Notes: generated by a model from the sequence alone, not told the origin. 64,000 nucleotides of DNA from Sambucus nigra (GCA_949130495.1 OX422217.1:543683137-543747136), one strand, 5' to 3'. Shown: positions 11,697 through 24,850, counted from the first letter of the stretch. Program-made: numbers and translations.

Positions 11697-12700
11697 ACGA
11701 GTACCTTATATATATATCTGGATTGAGGAATTTAAACTATTGCTGTAACGTAGTAAGTGAGGAATAATTCTGGACTAAATTATGAATACTTGTTTTGAGA
11801 AAATATAATATATCACTGGGAAACTTATTGATTTTATAAAGTTAAAATGGAGAACTTTGGTTACTATTTGGAACATTTTTAATGGAATCGTTGAACTGTA
11901 AATCTTACGAGTAATTTAAGTTAAGTTAAATCTTTTAGAAAGACTAGTGCGTTAATTGATAAAACGAAACCGTTGGGAAGGTTAGTGCGATAGGTGTGCA
12001 CATTAGAAGAGAGGTGAGTATTTCTCAAGAGAGTGACGCACTAATATGTTGTTGCATTGGCCTGTATCAATTTAAATACTTGCTAAACGTATTTTTAAAT
12101 CAAACACACTTTCGGGCTCTGACCCGTTTCTTTCTCTCTCTCTCTTTCTCTCTTATATATATATGTATATATTTCAGGTGCCCAGCCACAGGGGCGTCTT
12201 GCTTAGGATCCCTTGAGAGGAACGTGCTGCAGCTTAGGTGGGAGTTGTAGGTCACTTGCGTAGACGGCTTCCTTTATTGACTCCATTCTAGCATTCTCAT
12301 TTATTGGGCACGTGTCGCCCTTTCCATTATTTCAGTTGTTGTTGGGACATTTATATTTCCGTTATTTCCAGTATTGTTCTATGGGATGGATTCAGTATGG
12401 AATTGTGACTTTAGTTTTCATATGTTGACATTCGGTTGACGAATGTATTATATTATTTGGTTTATTGTGGTGTGATTCTTAATTGTAGAAATGTTGTTTT
12501 AAACAAATGAATCTTTTTCTTTAATTAAAATTTGGAAAGTTTGTATGAGAAATGTTTTTGACACTTAGCTTAATTATTTAGGGTGTTAAATTGGAAAATT
12601 TATTTTATCGACAGTGATGCTGAGAATCAACCAACTGTTAACCTTGATTTAATTTAATAAAGGAGTGATCGCCTGGTATTTAATTAGGCGGGGTGTCACA
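9543..12700 (+). repeat. 3' LTR of the Tekay-like element
   Basis: 3158 bp, same ends as the 5' LTR. Compared with it, this copy has one fewer GATCGATCGA unit, a shorter (AT)n tract, a longer CT-rich run near 12131-12155 and scattered substitutions, many C/T. The short proline-run frame recurs at 10062-10274. Confidence 0.95.
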
Positions 12701-12705
12701 ATCTC
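12701..12705. repeat. Target site duplication of the Tekay element (right copy)
   Basis: ATCTC, identical to 2111-2115. Confidence 0.95.
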
Positions 12706-15352
12706 CTATGATATTCTTACACTTACCTAGAGTCACCCCAGATACGACAACACAACATATACATATGAGTTATCACCTCCTCAACCCACATAATCCTTAA
12801 CAAAGTGCAATGCTAGCACCTATTATTTTATCAAGCCCTGATACTCATCATATCATCTAGTCACATCCTCGGGACACAAGACCAACTTGAAACTAGTTAT
12901 ACCGATTAACTAACAAAAGATATTAACCTAAGGCAATCAAGTAACACATGCAATCTACATGCAACAACGCACGACCACGCGCACACACAAACTAGTGTAA
13001 AACAAGGTGTTTTCGAAGAAAAGCGCACTCATATACCATGACACATCAACCACAATCAACGTAGCCCATATCACTACTGAGCTTATACAGTGCCACATCT
13101 GAATCAAACTGATTAACAACTTCCCATAATCGAGATCAAATAAGCCATAAGAAATGCAATAAGTTAGGCGACTGCCACGCCAAAGGGAAATAATTGAATT
13201 ACGACAGTGGTTTGACCCACGCGAGTGCAAATCCACAACATATACTTAAAATTTATAACTTCTACTGATACTTGTCAATCACCTTAGCCTTGCAACGTAC
13301 CCTGGAATGGCCTCTTAACCCTGATAAGTTATAACCATGAATCACCCGTCCATGCCGGACATACGAAATACAAAACAAAATTTCTTTGAGAAGTTGAAAC
13401 ACTAGGCTTCCCTCCTGAGGACTAATGACACATTCCCATCATTGATGAATACAATCAACCGAACCAAATGAATTTACATTCCTTCAACCCTTATTACTAG
13501 TCACTGACCTATCGTACCTAGGTCTTCAAAACTTTAACTCATGATAACTAACGTCAGTTTCCAAGATCACTCTCATCAAGTGAAACACCACGCCCACTTG
13601 GTTTCAAACCTTCAACTAACAGATCGTTGCTATAACTCCCAGCACAGTCTACATGACCCCAAATTATAATCACTCTAGTGGCATCTTAAACTTTCGATCA
13701 TCAGCCATGCCTAAGGTCTAATGTTTTGCTCACTAGAATTATACCAAACCTTACAAGTAGCACACGTGGGTGCTATAGTTAAGCTTAACACTTCATCCTA
13801 AGTGCTATCTCAAAAAACCATACCGAACATCATCATGTTCTAAGCCACCCAGGTGCACCACCTAGACTTTCTCAACCTATTTTCAAAATTATCCTCGAAG
13901 GTCATATAATGACACATGCCTATAATAAGTTGTAGCACCAACTACAAGGCACTGCCACAAATTGACATTATCTAATCATACTATGGTCATCAATGATCTA
14001 CCATCACTTATGTAAATTTCAATACAAAAATGACTCTCAATGCCACATGGGCGACGACATCGAAGTGAATTATTTCTCTAAATAGCTTACACATATATTA
14101 CAAGAAACCACAAGTCATACGATGACCTATGCTACACAACCTTGAATTTTTATCACTATGAAATGTACACGACTACCTAGACCTCAATGTAACAATGAAT
14201 ACCAAATGTAATACATGGTACCCAACCATAATTTTAACTATTACTAAGGAATGTGTACCACTCGCATTAATCAATTCGCTAGATAAACCATAGCACATAT
14301 TTCAAATAATCTTCAATACAACTTTACGTGCCTAACCATGTTACTAACCTGAAGTCAATCCCACTAAACCACATACCTTAAACCCTTGTGAGTGTTTAAC
14401 CATTACGACTAACTTGCCTTAATACGTAAGCATCATACTATGTTCTAACCTACTAATTAACACAACTATATGATTAGTAAGACATAAGACACTATGTACA
14501 ACTCGTACATTCGCAGGCATACACCACCGGTGCCACCAAAGATCCTATTCATCAATGTTGCATTACCCCGTCAATTACTATTACAAAATCTACCTAAGGT
14601 CCACTCACTTGCCACTAGAACTCAACATTGTCACTCACGTGACCCTTTGCCATAATGGGCCAGTAACTCTAATCACGGCTCATAAGATACATTCATCGAC
14701 TCATGGCCACTAAGGCACTTACCCACAAGGGTAGCATTATATCAACTAAGACTGAATGTACATGTTTCTAAGTCTTGACCCACACAAATTTACATGATCA
14801 TGAAATTTATCATCAATCGCGATATTACCCCAAAGATCAAAATCTCTTAATTATTACATCGATATTGACCCCTCATATATGTCATACCCAAGGCTATATA
14901 TAATTTAAATCACGATTTACCATAAACTAATTATGACATTCTAACTATCAACCTCTACCATTTATTATTCACAATTTGGTGTCACTTTCCCGAGAGGCAG
15001 TATTTCATTCTATTAACATCCCCAAGGACTCTACGTCAACTAAGACTAGAACACAACGCCTCACACTAAGAACCACGGTGACGCCACTTGATGGCTTACA
15101 TGGACACCTTTAAATTATCAACCTACTTAATTTGAATTGTAGAAGCAATTTATAACAATTACCTTGATTGTATGCCACTTGGCAATACTTACTTATCGTG
15201 CTAACCTTTTTGACCTTACCATTGAGGACACGAATCACACCGTCATCAAACTAGCATGACCGACCCAAACCACATCCACGTCAAAATATCCAATACCAAC
15301 CTCACCACGTCACACCCGAAAGGAACCTTGAACCTAGAGCTCTGATATGATT
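12706..15352 (-). mobile_element. Non-coding internal region of the interrupted reverse-strand Gypsy-like element
   Basis: No long reading frame or recognisable retroelement protein in 2.6 kb on either strand; base composition is even and slightly C/A-rich on the plus strand. At the right end, minus-strand reading gives an LTR end (...GGGGGCATTACA) followed at once by 'TATCAGAGCTCTAGGTTC', a degenerate tRNA-Met primer site (plus 15331-15348). This is the start of the internal region of an element on the minus strand, whose 3' end is at 1717-2115. Lack of any coding trace suggests either a large non-autonomous derivative or extreme decay. Confidence 0.5.
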
Positions 15353-15749
15353 TGTAATGCCCCCGCCCGAGTATATGGGTTACCCATAAGTCAATTTGGT
15401 CTGAATAGAGCGTTAGGTGTGAAGTTCAATGGAACAATCTATATAATGTTATTAATCGAATTTTATTTTTATTAACATTTTACTTATTTAACATGTGATT
15501 CCAGTTCAAGATAAACTAACTGTAGAACCCACGGGGAGCACCCCGAAGTCCAAGTAAACAGATCTTATTATCGTAAAATAATAAAAGCACTTACCTGTAC
15601 AATGCTCTCGAAATACGAAACTATACCAACCTATTGTGACAAAGCGAGGGTGTGAGCCGATGCCCAATGGGACTAGACAAAGAAGTATACAAACGAACGG
15701 CAGAATAAAGACTCAATATATTATAACTACATATACAAGCAACTTTCTT

Positions 15750-15877
<128 letters not shown>

Positions 15878-16686
15878 CTATTTATACACCTTAATACGTG
15901 AAACCACTTTATGCAAAACGTTACTCATTCAGATTAATTCATTTTAATCTCATGAAAGAACTTCCTATCGATGCTTAACATTTATTCCTTCATTTAACTA
16001 AAGCGGTTAAATAATTATCAACTGTACTCGTTTAAAATCAAAAGATGCCTTCAACGAAATTTGCCATTTTCACACGACTAGTCCACCTTAGTATTTTCAT
16101 TGACAGCACCCATTTAACACACGTGACTACCACGTTGGAAAATACTTACTTAACCTTGGGAAAACATTAATGAGCACACACTTGTGTAAATTGTTGGGTT
16201 GAATCTCCAAGGTTGCTTAACTCACCCATTAGCCAATATACCTAGCGCTTTTCATTCATTTTATGGACATTACTAACTTAGCACATTACTATTCCACTTA
16301 ACACATATTAGGAACACTTTCAATTCATTCAAGTTAGGTTGTACTCACATGTTTAACCACGCAACCCATTTCTTTATATGTTCCACGTTCCATTGCATTA
16401 TTCTCGGAATCATTCCACATAACAACTTACTTTAACGGGCACCACAACGCCGGCTATGTGCACCATATGCTCTGCCAGTGATTTAGGGCTTTTCACCCAA
16501 GGGCTCCGGGCCCTTCTTGCTTGTTTCCCGTTGCATCCGATTCTTTTTTAATGTGTTTAACATTTTACGCACGCCCTCATTATTCCTCTTGCTTTTCTTT
16601 TACTAGGCCGAAGCCAAAAACCCAAACTTAAGGGTCCGTTTTTCCATTAACACTTGGAAATCATTTCCTTTCTCCTTTAACCCCTT

Positions 16687-16689
<3 letters not shown>

Positions 16690-16728
<39 letters not shown>
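16690..16728. repeat. (AC)n microsatellite
   Basis: About 19 AC units inside the LTR of the interrupted element. Confidence 0.97.
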
Positions 16729-16731
<3 letters not shown>

Positions 16732-17218
16732 ATTTATACTAAATGATTCATGCTTTAGGACATAGTTCAGTTTCATCCATAGTATTGTAAGACATTCTTC
16801 AACATTTTTTACTCCATAAAAGTGTTCCACTTTAAGTAAATTACCAATTTACGCTTTGCTTTCCAAACTTGCACTTTAATCCTTTAACAAGTATTATCTC
16901 TCAAATGGTTATTAAGTTTCCAACTTAATATTTAAAACACCCTTAGCCATTTTAACATTTGCTTAATACCACACTATTACCCACTCTCACACTTGAGATT
17001 TTACACTTTGAATATGTATAATAACACCTTTACATATTAAACTCGGATTTTTCATACATTCTTTATAGACCAAAATTACTATTTGTCTTAATTCATGTTT
17101 ATACCCACAAAACTTTCCATAAACTTGTTCACATATTTATTATCAAGATACTATAAGTTTATATGCATGAGAAAGGGGACTTTAATTTTCTAAAATCCCT
17201 TTACGTGTTTAATCATAC

Positions 17219-17530
17219 ATTCATTCGTTCGAATGACAATTAAATCTCGGTCAAATGACCTATAAAAATCATTCTAACTACCGTAAGAAAATTAAAATAT
17301 TTTTCTGAAAAAATATAAAGTGATTTTAAAAATAGCTTAACAAAATTTTAACTCATACCTAGGAGATACTTAGAATGTTGATGACGAAACAAGGCACGAA
17401 ACATGGCATAGGATGTGACCTCTTTGACTTGACCACTGCGCCTCCTAACCTATGAATCAAAGAGTTTTGTTCATATTTAAGAAAATGTATAGAAGTTAAC
17501 TCAATTGGAAATTCGTCCTTAAAAATATCC
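17219..17530 (-). repeat. 3' LTR fragment of the Sirevirus-like element
   Basis: Aligns with 22047-22570. Shared blocks are 'ATTCGAATGAC' near 17228/22052, 'ACCGTAAGAAAATTAAA' near 17280/22088, 'CGTTGATGATGAAA..AGGCACGAAAC' near 17372/22234, and 'CTATGAATCAAAAGAG' near 17448/22494. The right copy has an extra ~180 bp (about 22300-22490). The outer part is missing, probably lost at the junction with the neighbouring LTR. Confidence 0.65.
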
Positions 17531-17920
17531 CCCTTTAGCAATTTCGGGACAAAACCAAAATTAAAAACACCTATGGACTATCAAGATCATCTAAAAGACT
17601 CAATCCCAACCCAAAAGAAAAAGCACAGATGCTTGATTAACATATATTCTGAGAAGGTTTGTTTGCATTAAAAGTTTGTCGCATGATGGCAAGCCTCCAC
17701 ACTTAACAAACCATAAATTCAAAGAGAATGTAAGAATATAAATTGCATAAAAAATCCTCCCCCTTTGTTTAACAATATCTACCTAGGAAAGGACGTCTCA
17801 CCCTAAGTAAAAGATCTCCCCTAAATGCAAAGAGTTAGATAGCATTTCTTGCCCTTTTATTCAGGAATAGACAAAGATTAAAGTGCATCAGATAACCACC
17901 AATTTCTCCCCCTAAATGAA
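17526..17920 (-). promoter_or_regulatory. Cluster of four polypurine tracts
   Basis: On the minus strand, runs containing AGGGGGA or AGGGGAGA occur at 17526-17538 (next to the LTR), 17756-17767, 17815-17827 and 17904-17920. One tract is needed for plus-strand priming; several upstream copies are a known feature of Sireviruses. Confidence 0.6.
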
Positions 17921-19289
17921 ACAAGGGATAAGCATAAAGGAAAAAACAAGTATATTATGCAATGATGTATAGTGATATACGAAACAACAAAGTAACTTGG
18001 GAGCACAAGAACAACTAGTCCACATAAAGAACAATAGATACCAATTATGATGCGATAGCAAAATGATACTAATGAGAATGTACTAAAAGAAGCATGGGAT
18101 ATCAATGAATAGTCACAACAAGATAGATAACGATATGAACCAATATCATACAAGGACTAAATGAAAAGTAAAGATTCAAACAAATGATACCATAAATAAA
18201 AATTTGCAAAAGATTTCAATGAAGCATAATCACATATATAGGTATAAGCACCACACAAGACACTAAACACAATAAGCTTTCCACACTCATATGGCATAAA
18301 GGTGTCTAAATAAATATATGGTAAAATGAGTGAAGGGGCGTGAACTAGATACAAAAAAAATAAGACCCAATCACTTAAACATGTTCAAGAAGTTCTATTT
18401 GATAGCAAAACTTTACCAAACTTAGATTTAGCCTCATATGACAAGATAAAGTGAACTCAAAGAACAAACGAGCTTAATGTACACAAACCTAGAATTTTGA
18501 TAATTCTACAAATCAATAGTGTCATGACATTTAAGCATACCAAGGATTCATTGTGCAAACTTGTTGATCTTCAACTAAGCACCCTCAAAAGATAAACATA
18601 TTACATGTTTTATTTTCTTTTCTTAATTCTTCTGAAGCTATTTATTTTAAAAGATCAATCAAACTAAATTATGTTGACATTTGGCAATTTATTCGTCTTT
18701 ATTTACATGAATCTTTTTATTAGGCTCTTGACAACGGTGGCTTTCGTGTAAAGGGTATTTGCTCCTTTCGTATCCATTTTCCCATGCACCCTTATGCATT
18801 TTCAATATGATTCAAATGAAGCTAACAAGAAACGATTCTTATATGCACAAATCCCCCATATTTAAAAACATGTAGATGATAAAATTGATGGGAGATTATC
18901 TCATAAAGCTTAAGTTTTGAAAATTTTAAACAAATTTTAAAAATAAATATAACTAAAAAAAATTATTGTATTTTTAATAAGATTTAACAAATGAAAAATT
19001 AAAATAAAAAAGATTCGAAATAAATACAACCAGAAAAAATATATCATGAAGAACAAATAGTGTATGTAATTAAAGCTAACACAATCAACTTTTACATCTA
19101 GTATGGTAAGTATCAAGTGTAATCAAATGAGAATCATAAAGTCTATCATGTAAAGTCTCCAAATCGGATCTCCTAGACCACAGAGATATAATGTGACGCT
19201 CTCGGGTTTTGATGATCTTTGTGGATCTACCCTTGAACTTTTAAGACCTTTTCTAAGATAAAAAAAGTACTAAAGTGACCCTTCCTACT
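17921..19289. other. AT-rich region without a supported gene
   Basis: The stretch lies between the polypurine tracts and gag of the Sirevirus-like element, where pol should be. Only short low-complexity frames occur, none with a recognisable pol motif on either strand. It is either very decayed 3' non-coding sequence or the junction of a deletion that removed pol. Confidence 0.5.
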
Positions 19290-20900
19290 TCAATATGTGA
19301 AAGTGAAATAACGGTAAGAAGTATTACCTAACGGTTGACCTTTTTTAAAATTCTTATCAATGATCGACTCTCTTAAAATCATGGTTTTGAATTTATTTGT
19401 GGAAGCATTTTGATTATCAAAGCCAATACCACACTTATCATTTTTAATTTGTACGGTGCCTAACATATTATCCAATTTTTTAGACATGGACCTTAAATCA
19501 AACTTGGCCCAACTCGAATCACTCAATACATCTTCAAGCTCCACTATACTAGACTCAATTAAACTCCTCGTCTCTTCAAAATCAAGAATATCTCAATACA
19601 TAGCCTCCATTAAACCTCGAAGACTATCTCTCTCACCTTAAACATACTCAAGCTTCTCTCGAAAATTCCTCTCACGTGCCCTAAGATCTTTAATTAAAAC
19701 ACTCCAATCAATACCTACATCATGTTCTTTCATCCAAGCTTCTAATGTTAGGTTAACCTTTTTCAATTTCAACGATTCCTCATATAACTCACGGAAGGTA
19801 ACTTGGAGCTCACTCACTTCATCTTACTCTACTTCATTATCACTCTCTTCTCCAATCTTTTTACTATCAAACACTTGGGATTCATAAACAACGACCTCAA
19901 AAGTGTCATGCAAGGAACTATTTTCATGGGAAGATTTTTCATCAAAATTATCATGACTAATTATGAACGCGGTGAAGTTGCGCTCAATGGGGGAATTGGG
20001 TTCCTCTTCTAGTTCACTATCACTAAGGGTGGCATTATATGCAATTGGTTTCTTTCCATCATTCCTTAGTTTTGTGGGACACATGGCTGCCCTGTGGCAA
20101 TAGCCCTCACAACCAAAACATTTATTCAACTCGTTCCCTCTTAAGATCATGATTACGATGTTTATGGAGTTTCTCGGCTTTATTATACTTAGACTTCTAA
20201 AAAAATTTATAATAATTTTTTAAATTTTATTTATCAAGCCTAAGAAATTTTCTAAACTTATTATCAAACATAGCCATATCATCCGAATCGATGTTAGACT
20301 TATCATCTGAAATAGGTGTTTCCTCCTTTAGGGTTTTCAAAGTTATACCCTTATCCTTCTTCTTTACATCCTTGGAGGTAAACATGCCAAGTTCATAGGT
20401 TTGTAAGTCACCTAAAAGCTCCTCAAGTTTTGTAGAGTTTAAAGTGGCTAAAGAATTTAAAACAATCACTTTTAGATTAAACTTTTCGGGTAACGACCTC
20501 AAAATTTTCTTTATGATACGATCGTCGGGTATCTTCTCTCCAACTTAAAAGAAGAGGTCATAATATCTAAAAATATATCATAGAACTCATTGAAGGTTTA
20601 ACTCTCATCAATTTTAATGGTTTCAAATTGAGTGGCGAGGTTTTTGGAGTTTGGAAGCCTTGATAGCACTTGTACATTCATGGGTGGGTTGAACTGTGTC
20701 CAAAGTCTCTTTAGACGTTTCAAGAATTATAATACTACAGTGGAACTCCTCTAGTGTGACCACACTAAAAAGAACATTTAAACCTCGAGAATTATAGTTT
20801 GCTATCTTATGCTCATCCTCACTCCATCTTTCTACGGGTTTACGAACATGAACTTATCCTGCCAAACATGTTGGTGGGGACCACCCTCTAATAACCACTT
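19290..20900 (-). pseudogene. Copia gag (UBN2-type), frameshifted
   Basis: Read from about 20900 leftward. A segment near 20700-20560 includes 'VLSRLPNSKNLATQFETIK' and then a stop. Frame 20502-20227 has 'RSLPEKFNLKVIVLNS' and 'LEELLGDLQTYEL', the hallmark of plant Copia gag. The frame at 20150-19824 holds CFGCEGYCHRAAMC, a CX2CX4HX4C knuckle, then an acidic tail. The frame at 19544-19290 contains 'KKLDNMLGTVQIKNDKCGIG', matching the 'LD.ML..GK...D..GLGY' motif that follows gag in Sirevirus polyproteins. At least two frameshifts and several stops separate the pieces. Gag would package RNA; it cannot be made as one protein here. Confidence 0.75.
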
Positions 20901-21060
20901 TAAAAATCCTCTCATCTAATAACTTAAGTACTTACCTCACATTCTCTTTTCAGTACATGTAGTTCGAACAATAAAAAAAAAGAAGAAAAACCTCGAATAA
21001 GTTAAATTTCCCACATTCAAGACTAAAAGGATCTAACATGATAATTTAGTGCACTTTTTG

Positions 21061-21069
21061 TGATACCAA
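21061..21069 (-). promoter_or_regulatory. Primer binding site of the Sirevirus-like element
   Basis: TTGGTATCA on the minus strand, a few bases from the LTR end ...TTTTTCA (21072 in plus). The match to initiator tRNA-Met is good for TGGTATCA and then degrades. Confidence 0.6.
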
Positions 21070-21071
21070 TT

Positions 21072-22570
21072 TGAAAAATTCCTAAAATATGGATGATAGT
21101 TTTACACAACCTAAATTAGAATAAATTTTAATTTCTTCAAGTTAATTTTCTCTTAAACAAGAATTAATTCAAGTTCAAATTTTCACAGCCAAAATTTAAC
21201 AAACTTAATTAAAAAAGAAGTTAAAATAAACTAAATTACCCAAATTAATTAAGCACCAATGAAACCATTTTTGTGGTTAAATTTTTTTATCCTTTTAATT
21301 TAAGCATGCATTTAGGTGAATTTCAAGGTAAAATAAACAACCACAATGCCTGATGTATGAGGAAAACCCAAATGAAAAAAATCGCGAACGGTCCATCCAT
21401 AAGTTCACTAAGTACATAATCACAAAAGGGCTACGATAGAAGACTTACACAATGGCTCGACTCCCTCGCAAGCCTTGATTCTCTTCGTTCCTTCAACCTC
21501 TGCCTAGTGACAATGCAGGAGTCCGCCTGGGACTCAGAGTCAATTGATGGGGAATAACAGTCATCATGCATATGGAGTCCACCGTATGTAAACCAATGAG
21601 CACGGAATTCTATGTAAGAAGCACTTCTCAATAGTGTAGAAAATAATAAACTCGGTGCCAAAACTTGATCTCAAAACATATATGTATGTATAATCTTGGA
21701 TCTAAAATGATTGGATGTAAACTTGGTTTTTGTTTTTGAAAGTTAAACAACGAATCATGAACAAAGACTCTCTTGGAATTTTCTAAAGATATTTCCCTCT
21801 CAATAAATGAAAAAGTCTCAGCATAAACGACTATCCTGAACTACATAAATGGCATAAGAAAGCAATGGGGATTTAAAGAAAACTGCGAAGAAAAAAATGA
21901 TTTTTTGAAAAATGGCTCTAGTCATTCGAACGAAATACAAGCTCGTTGAAAATACATATCAATGTTATTTGAATGAGAAAGAAACGAGTCTTCTAACGAG
22001 ATGTCAGTGTAGACAAAAAATAAACATCGTTAAAATTCATTCGAATGACTATGAAATCTCATTATAACGACTTCAATTTTTTTTCTAATGACCGTAAGAA
22101 AATTAAAGAATTTTTGTTAAAAAAATATTAAGTAATTATAAATACATTTTATTAAAATTCTACCATCCAATAATTAAATTTCCAAGGCTCAGCATAATAC
22201 ATGCAGTCATACCTGCGAGATCCTTTGAACGTTGATGATGAAATGAGGCACGAAACACCCATGTGAACTCTTTGACTTGGTCGCTACATCTTCATAAAAA
22301 ACTTCATAGTCTTGAAAGGTCACTATCTCAAGTCCTGGTGCTGATCCGACATATTCATTCTTATCTGGAATCATTTTGTTGTCTTGCGTCTAATTAGGTA
22401 GTTGGTGAGGATGGCTTATTTTCTCCACTTGCAACTCATAGGGCCCGCATTCGCTGATGGGCGGGGAACAACTGATAATCAAACCGATTTCCACCTATGA
22501 CTCAAAAGAGTTTTCTCCAAAATTAAGACAATATATATAAATTGACTTTATTTGAAAATTTGTCCTTATA
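21072..22570 (-). repeat. 5' LTR (minus orientation) of the Sirevirus-like element
   Basis: Begins TGAAAAATTCC in plus next to the primer site; the outer end near 22570 is inferred from where similarity to 17448-17530 stops. It holds several ATTCGAATGA-type palindromes (near 21918, 21966 and 22052). No gene is supported here. Confidence 0.55.
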
Positions 22571-23949
22571 TGCTCTTGTCTTCGCATGTGATCAAATTAA
22601 ATTCCTCACTCCCATTCACAATTTTACCATCGATCTACTTTTTTCTCACACATATCTACAGATTATTTGTTTGTTTTCCATTTACATATATGGAAGCAGC
22701 ATATGGATGGCAAAAAGAGGAGTTTTAGTGGCATTGATGGAAATGATGAAGCCTGAGCTTGTCATGAAATCAATTGTACCCTTCGTTATGGATGGAGTTT
22801 TCAAGGTTTAGGGTTCGAATATTACGGTTAATAAAAACTATGAGTTCATTGGGGATGCATGGTATTTCTTTTATGATCAAATTTTCTTAGTCTATCGATA
22901 AGTTTTTAAGCTCGATACTAGTTTTCTTCTATGGATTACTTGAGCAATGTAGTAATTTTATTTCAATTTCTTTAGCTGATGTTTCATTATATATGTTGTT
23001 TTAGTGTTTCTTGAAGATTTTATTTGTATTAAAAGGACCTATCTTAAGGAATTAATGAAACTGATCTTGGTATTCTTCTTCCCCTTATAACTTTGTTAGC
23101 TTAACCACATTACATAGTGGCATGTAAAAATAATTTCATCGACTACATATTTACTTTCATATGTCAAGTGTGCATCAATTGCGGTATGTTGTAGGGTCAT
23201 CATTATTGATTATTGTAGAAAGATATGCTTTGTTTTTATATAGAGTGTGTTTATTTGATATGACATTCTTTTACATGGAAAATCCTACTTTTTACTTTTA
23301 TAGTTCTTGTTCCCAAATCTATTATATTTATGGTGTTTATTTCTATCTATGGTTTGATTATTGTAGTTATTATTAGTTATGTGTCCTTCATTATGTACCC
23401 ATCATCTAGTCCATGATATTCTTCTGTGACTCGCCATAACACTACCCTCCCAGCTCTCCTTGTTGTTTCTGTAAATATACAAACTTTATTATAACTTTTT
23501 ATTTTTCTCTATTTGTGCGATTCAAGGTTAGGTTTTGGAAACAATTAATATGAGAGTATTCAAAATGAACAACTTTCATAAAATGATCTATAGAAATTAA
23601 AATTCCGATGTGAATACAAAAAATACAAACATATAGTCCATATGCAAGAACAAGCACATTAACTTTATAAATAACAAAAATGAACAATGAATTAAGGTCT
23701 AGGTTTGATGCTTACAACCCATAATTGTTGTCCTAAAAATAATACTTATACCAAAATAATATAGGTTGAGTTATTTGGAAGGATATAAAACACCCACTTT
23801 CCATTAAAATAATACTTTTAATTTTCATGGCCTCAAATAACAAAGAATGATTGAGTACGGTCGTGTATTGATTAGCCCTAATATTAAGGTGGTGTTGAAG
23901 TCATTTGTGGTGGAGGCTTATGGAGAAGAGGAAATTTGATCATTTCTTG
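22571..23949. other. Unassigned AT-rich region
   Basis: No transposon protein, LTR partner or RNA gene recognised. A plus-strand frame ending at 22810 has a less biased last part (MAKRGVLVALMEMMKPELV..., from 22707), followed by 'GTTTAGGGTTCGAATATTACGG'. It could be an exon of a decayed gene or chance. The frames at 23161-23376 and 23499-23687 are AT-driven. Confidence 0.35.
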
Positions 23950-24059
23950 ATGTATACACCACATTATAGTACCCCCTAAGTCTCTCCTTAGGTCCCTATC
24001 ACCTCCCCATTTCATTACAAACCCTAGATCATATTCTGAGTACCGATTTCGAGGCTAAC

Positions 24060-24850
24060 GGGCACTCCCGGGACCCATTTGACTACGATCAACTCTATCA
24101 TCAGAGTGAAAGCTCAATGAATCATGAAAAGTCTCTGAATACCCTTTCCAATGGTCCACCACATGTGTGACTCGACATAATGGTTAGGACAAACGGACCG
24201 TTTTACTATCAAAAATCGATCTGGATACCTCCAGGCGCTCCCATGTCATGATTTGACCCCAATTAACTTCATCTTCAGAGTGAAAGATCTTTGGGTCCAC
24301 AAAGGGAACAAAAATGCCTCTCCAACAGTCCACCCGCGTACAAAATGGCATAACCGTTCAGACGAATGATCCGTTTTCCCCTGAAAATTAATTCGGAGGC
24401 CACCAGGCGCTCTCAGGCTCCGTTTGACTAAGGTCAACTCTTCATCTCAAACGAGACTGAATGAAAATTTGATGGTCATTGAATACCCTTTCCAACGGTC
24501 CACCCCGTGACCGAATCAGCCTTATGGTATGGACGAACAATCCATTTTACTCTGAAAGGTTATCGGGCACTTCCTGGACCCGGTTGACAAAAGTCAACTC
24601 TTTGAATCGAGTGAAGATCTTTGGAATGTCGAAGTCTCGCATAACTTTTCCAATGGTCTTCCCCATGCACAATTATGATGTATGGTTTGGACGAATAATC
24701 CATTACCATCCGACAATCTCCCGTCCAATGGATCAACAAGCGCTTATTATCCCCGTTTGACCCAAAGTCAACTCCCGAACTTGGGAGCGGCACAAAGGTC
24801 TCTATAAGGTATCTAAATTACCGTTCTAAAGGTATTCCCCTGCATGATTT
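24060..24850. repeat. Diverged ~170-bp tandem repeat, about 4.6 copies
   Basis: Units start near 24060, 24233, 24404, 24564 and 24738 (spacing about 160-174). Each has a GGCGCTC/GGGCACT block, a TTTGACnnnnGTCAACTC block, a 'CCTTTCCAACGGTCCACC' block and a 'GGACGAAnnATCC' block. It sits just upstream of the TATA box, where U3 enhancers would be. TTGAC facing GTCAA forms inverted W-box-like pairs. Confidence 0.8.

Larger units (their letters stand above)
2116..12700 (+). mobile_element. Full-length Ty3/Gypsy chromovirus, Tekay/Del-like
   Basis: The element is 10.6 kb with LTRs of about 3.2 kb beginning TGTAATACC and ending GTGTCACA, a 5-bp target duplication, a tRNA-Met primer site, a polypurine tract and a gag-pol internal region of only 4.2 kb. 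Domain order is zinc knuckle, protease remnant, RT, RNase H, integrase and chromodomain-like tail. Very long LTRs plus a chromodomain-like tail fit the Tekay/Del clade. The LTRs differ by roughly 35-45 substitutions by eye (about 1.2%), plus microsatellite length and a 28-bp deletion, so the insertion is recent. The gag core is missing and RT has four nonsense codons, so it probably cannot move on its own. Confidence 0.93.
17219..22570 (-). mobile_element. Internally deleted Sirevirus-like Copia element
   Basis: Diverged direct repeats at about 17219-17530 and 22047-22570 act as LTR ends. A tRNA-Met-like primer site lies at 21061-21069 (minus). A plant Copia gag with a CCHC-like knuckle is read leftward at 20900-19290, and several polypurine tracts precede the left LTR. 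Gag with a 'LDNML' type motif after a coiled-coil region, together with repeated polypurine tracts, are traits of Sireviruses (Maximus/SIRE1). No protease, integrase, RT or RNase H is visible between gag and the tracts, so the element is a large-deletion derivative. Approximate outer boundaries. Confidence 0.6.

Noticed and set aside
24479..24793. Overlapping frames of 93 and 77 codons on both strands
   Set aside because: Fall within the ~170-bp tandem repeat; no domain.
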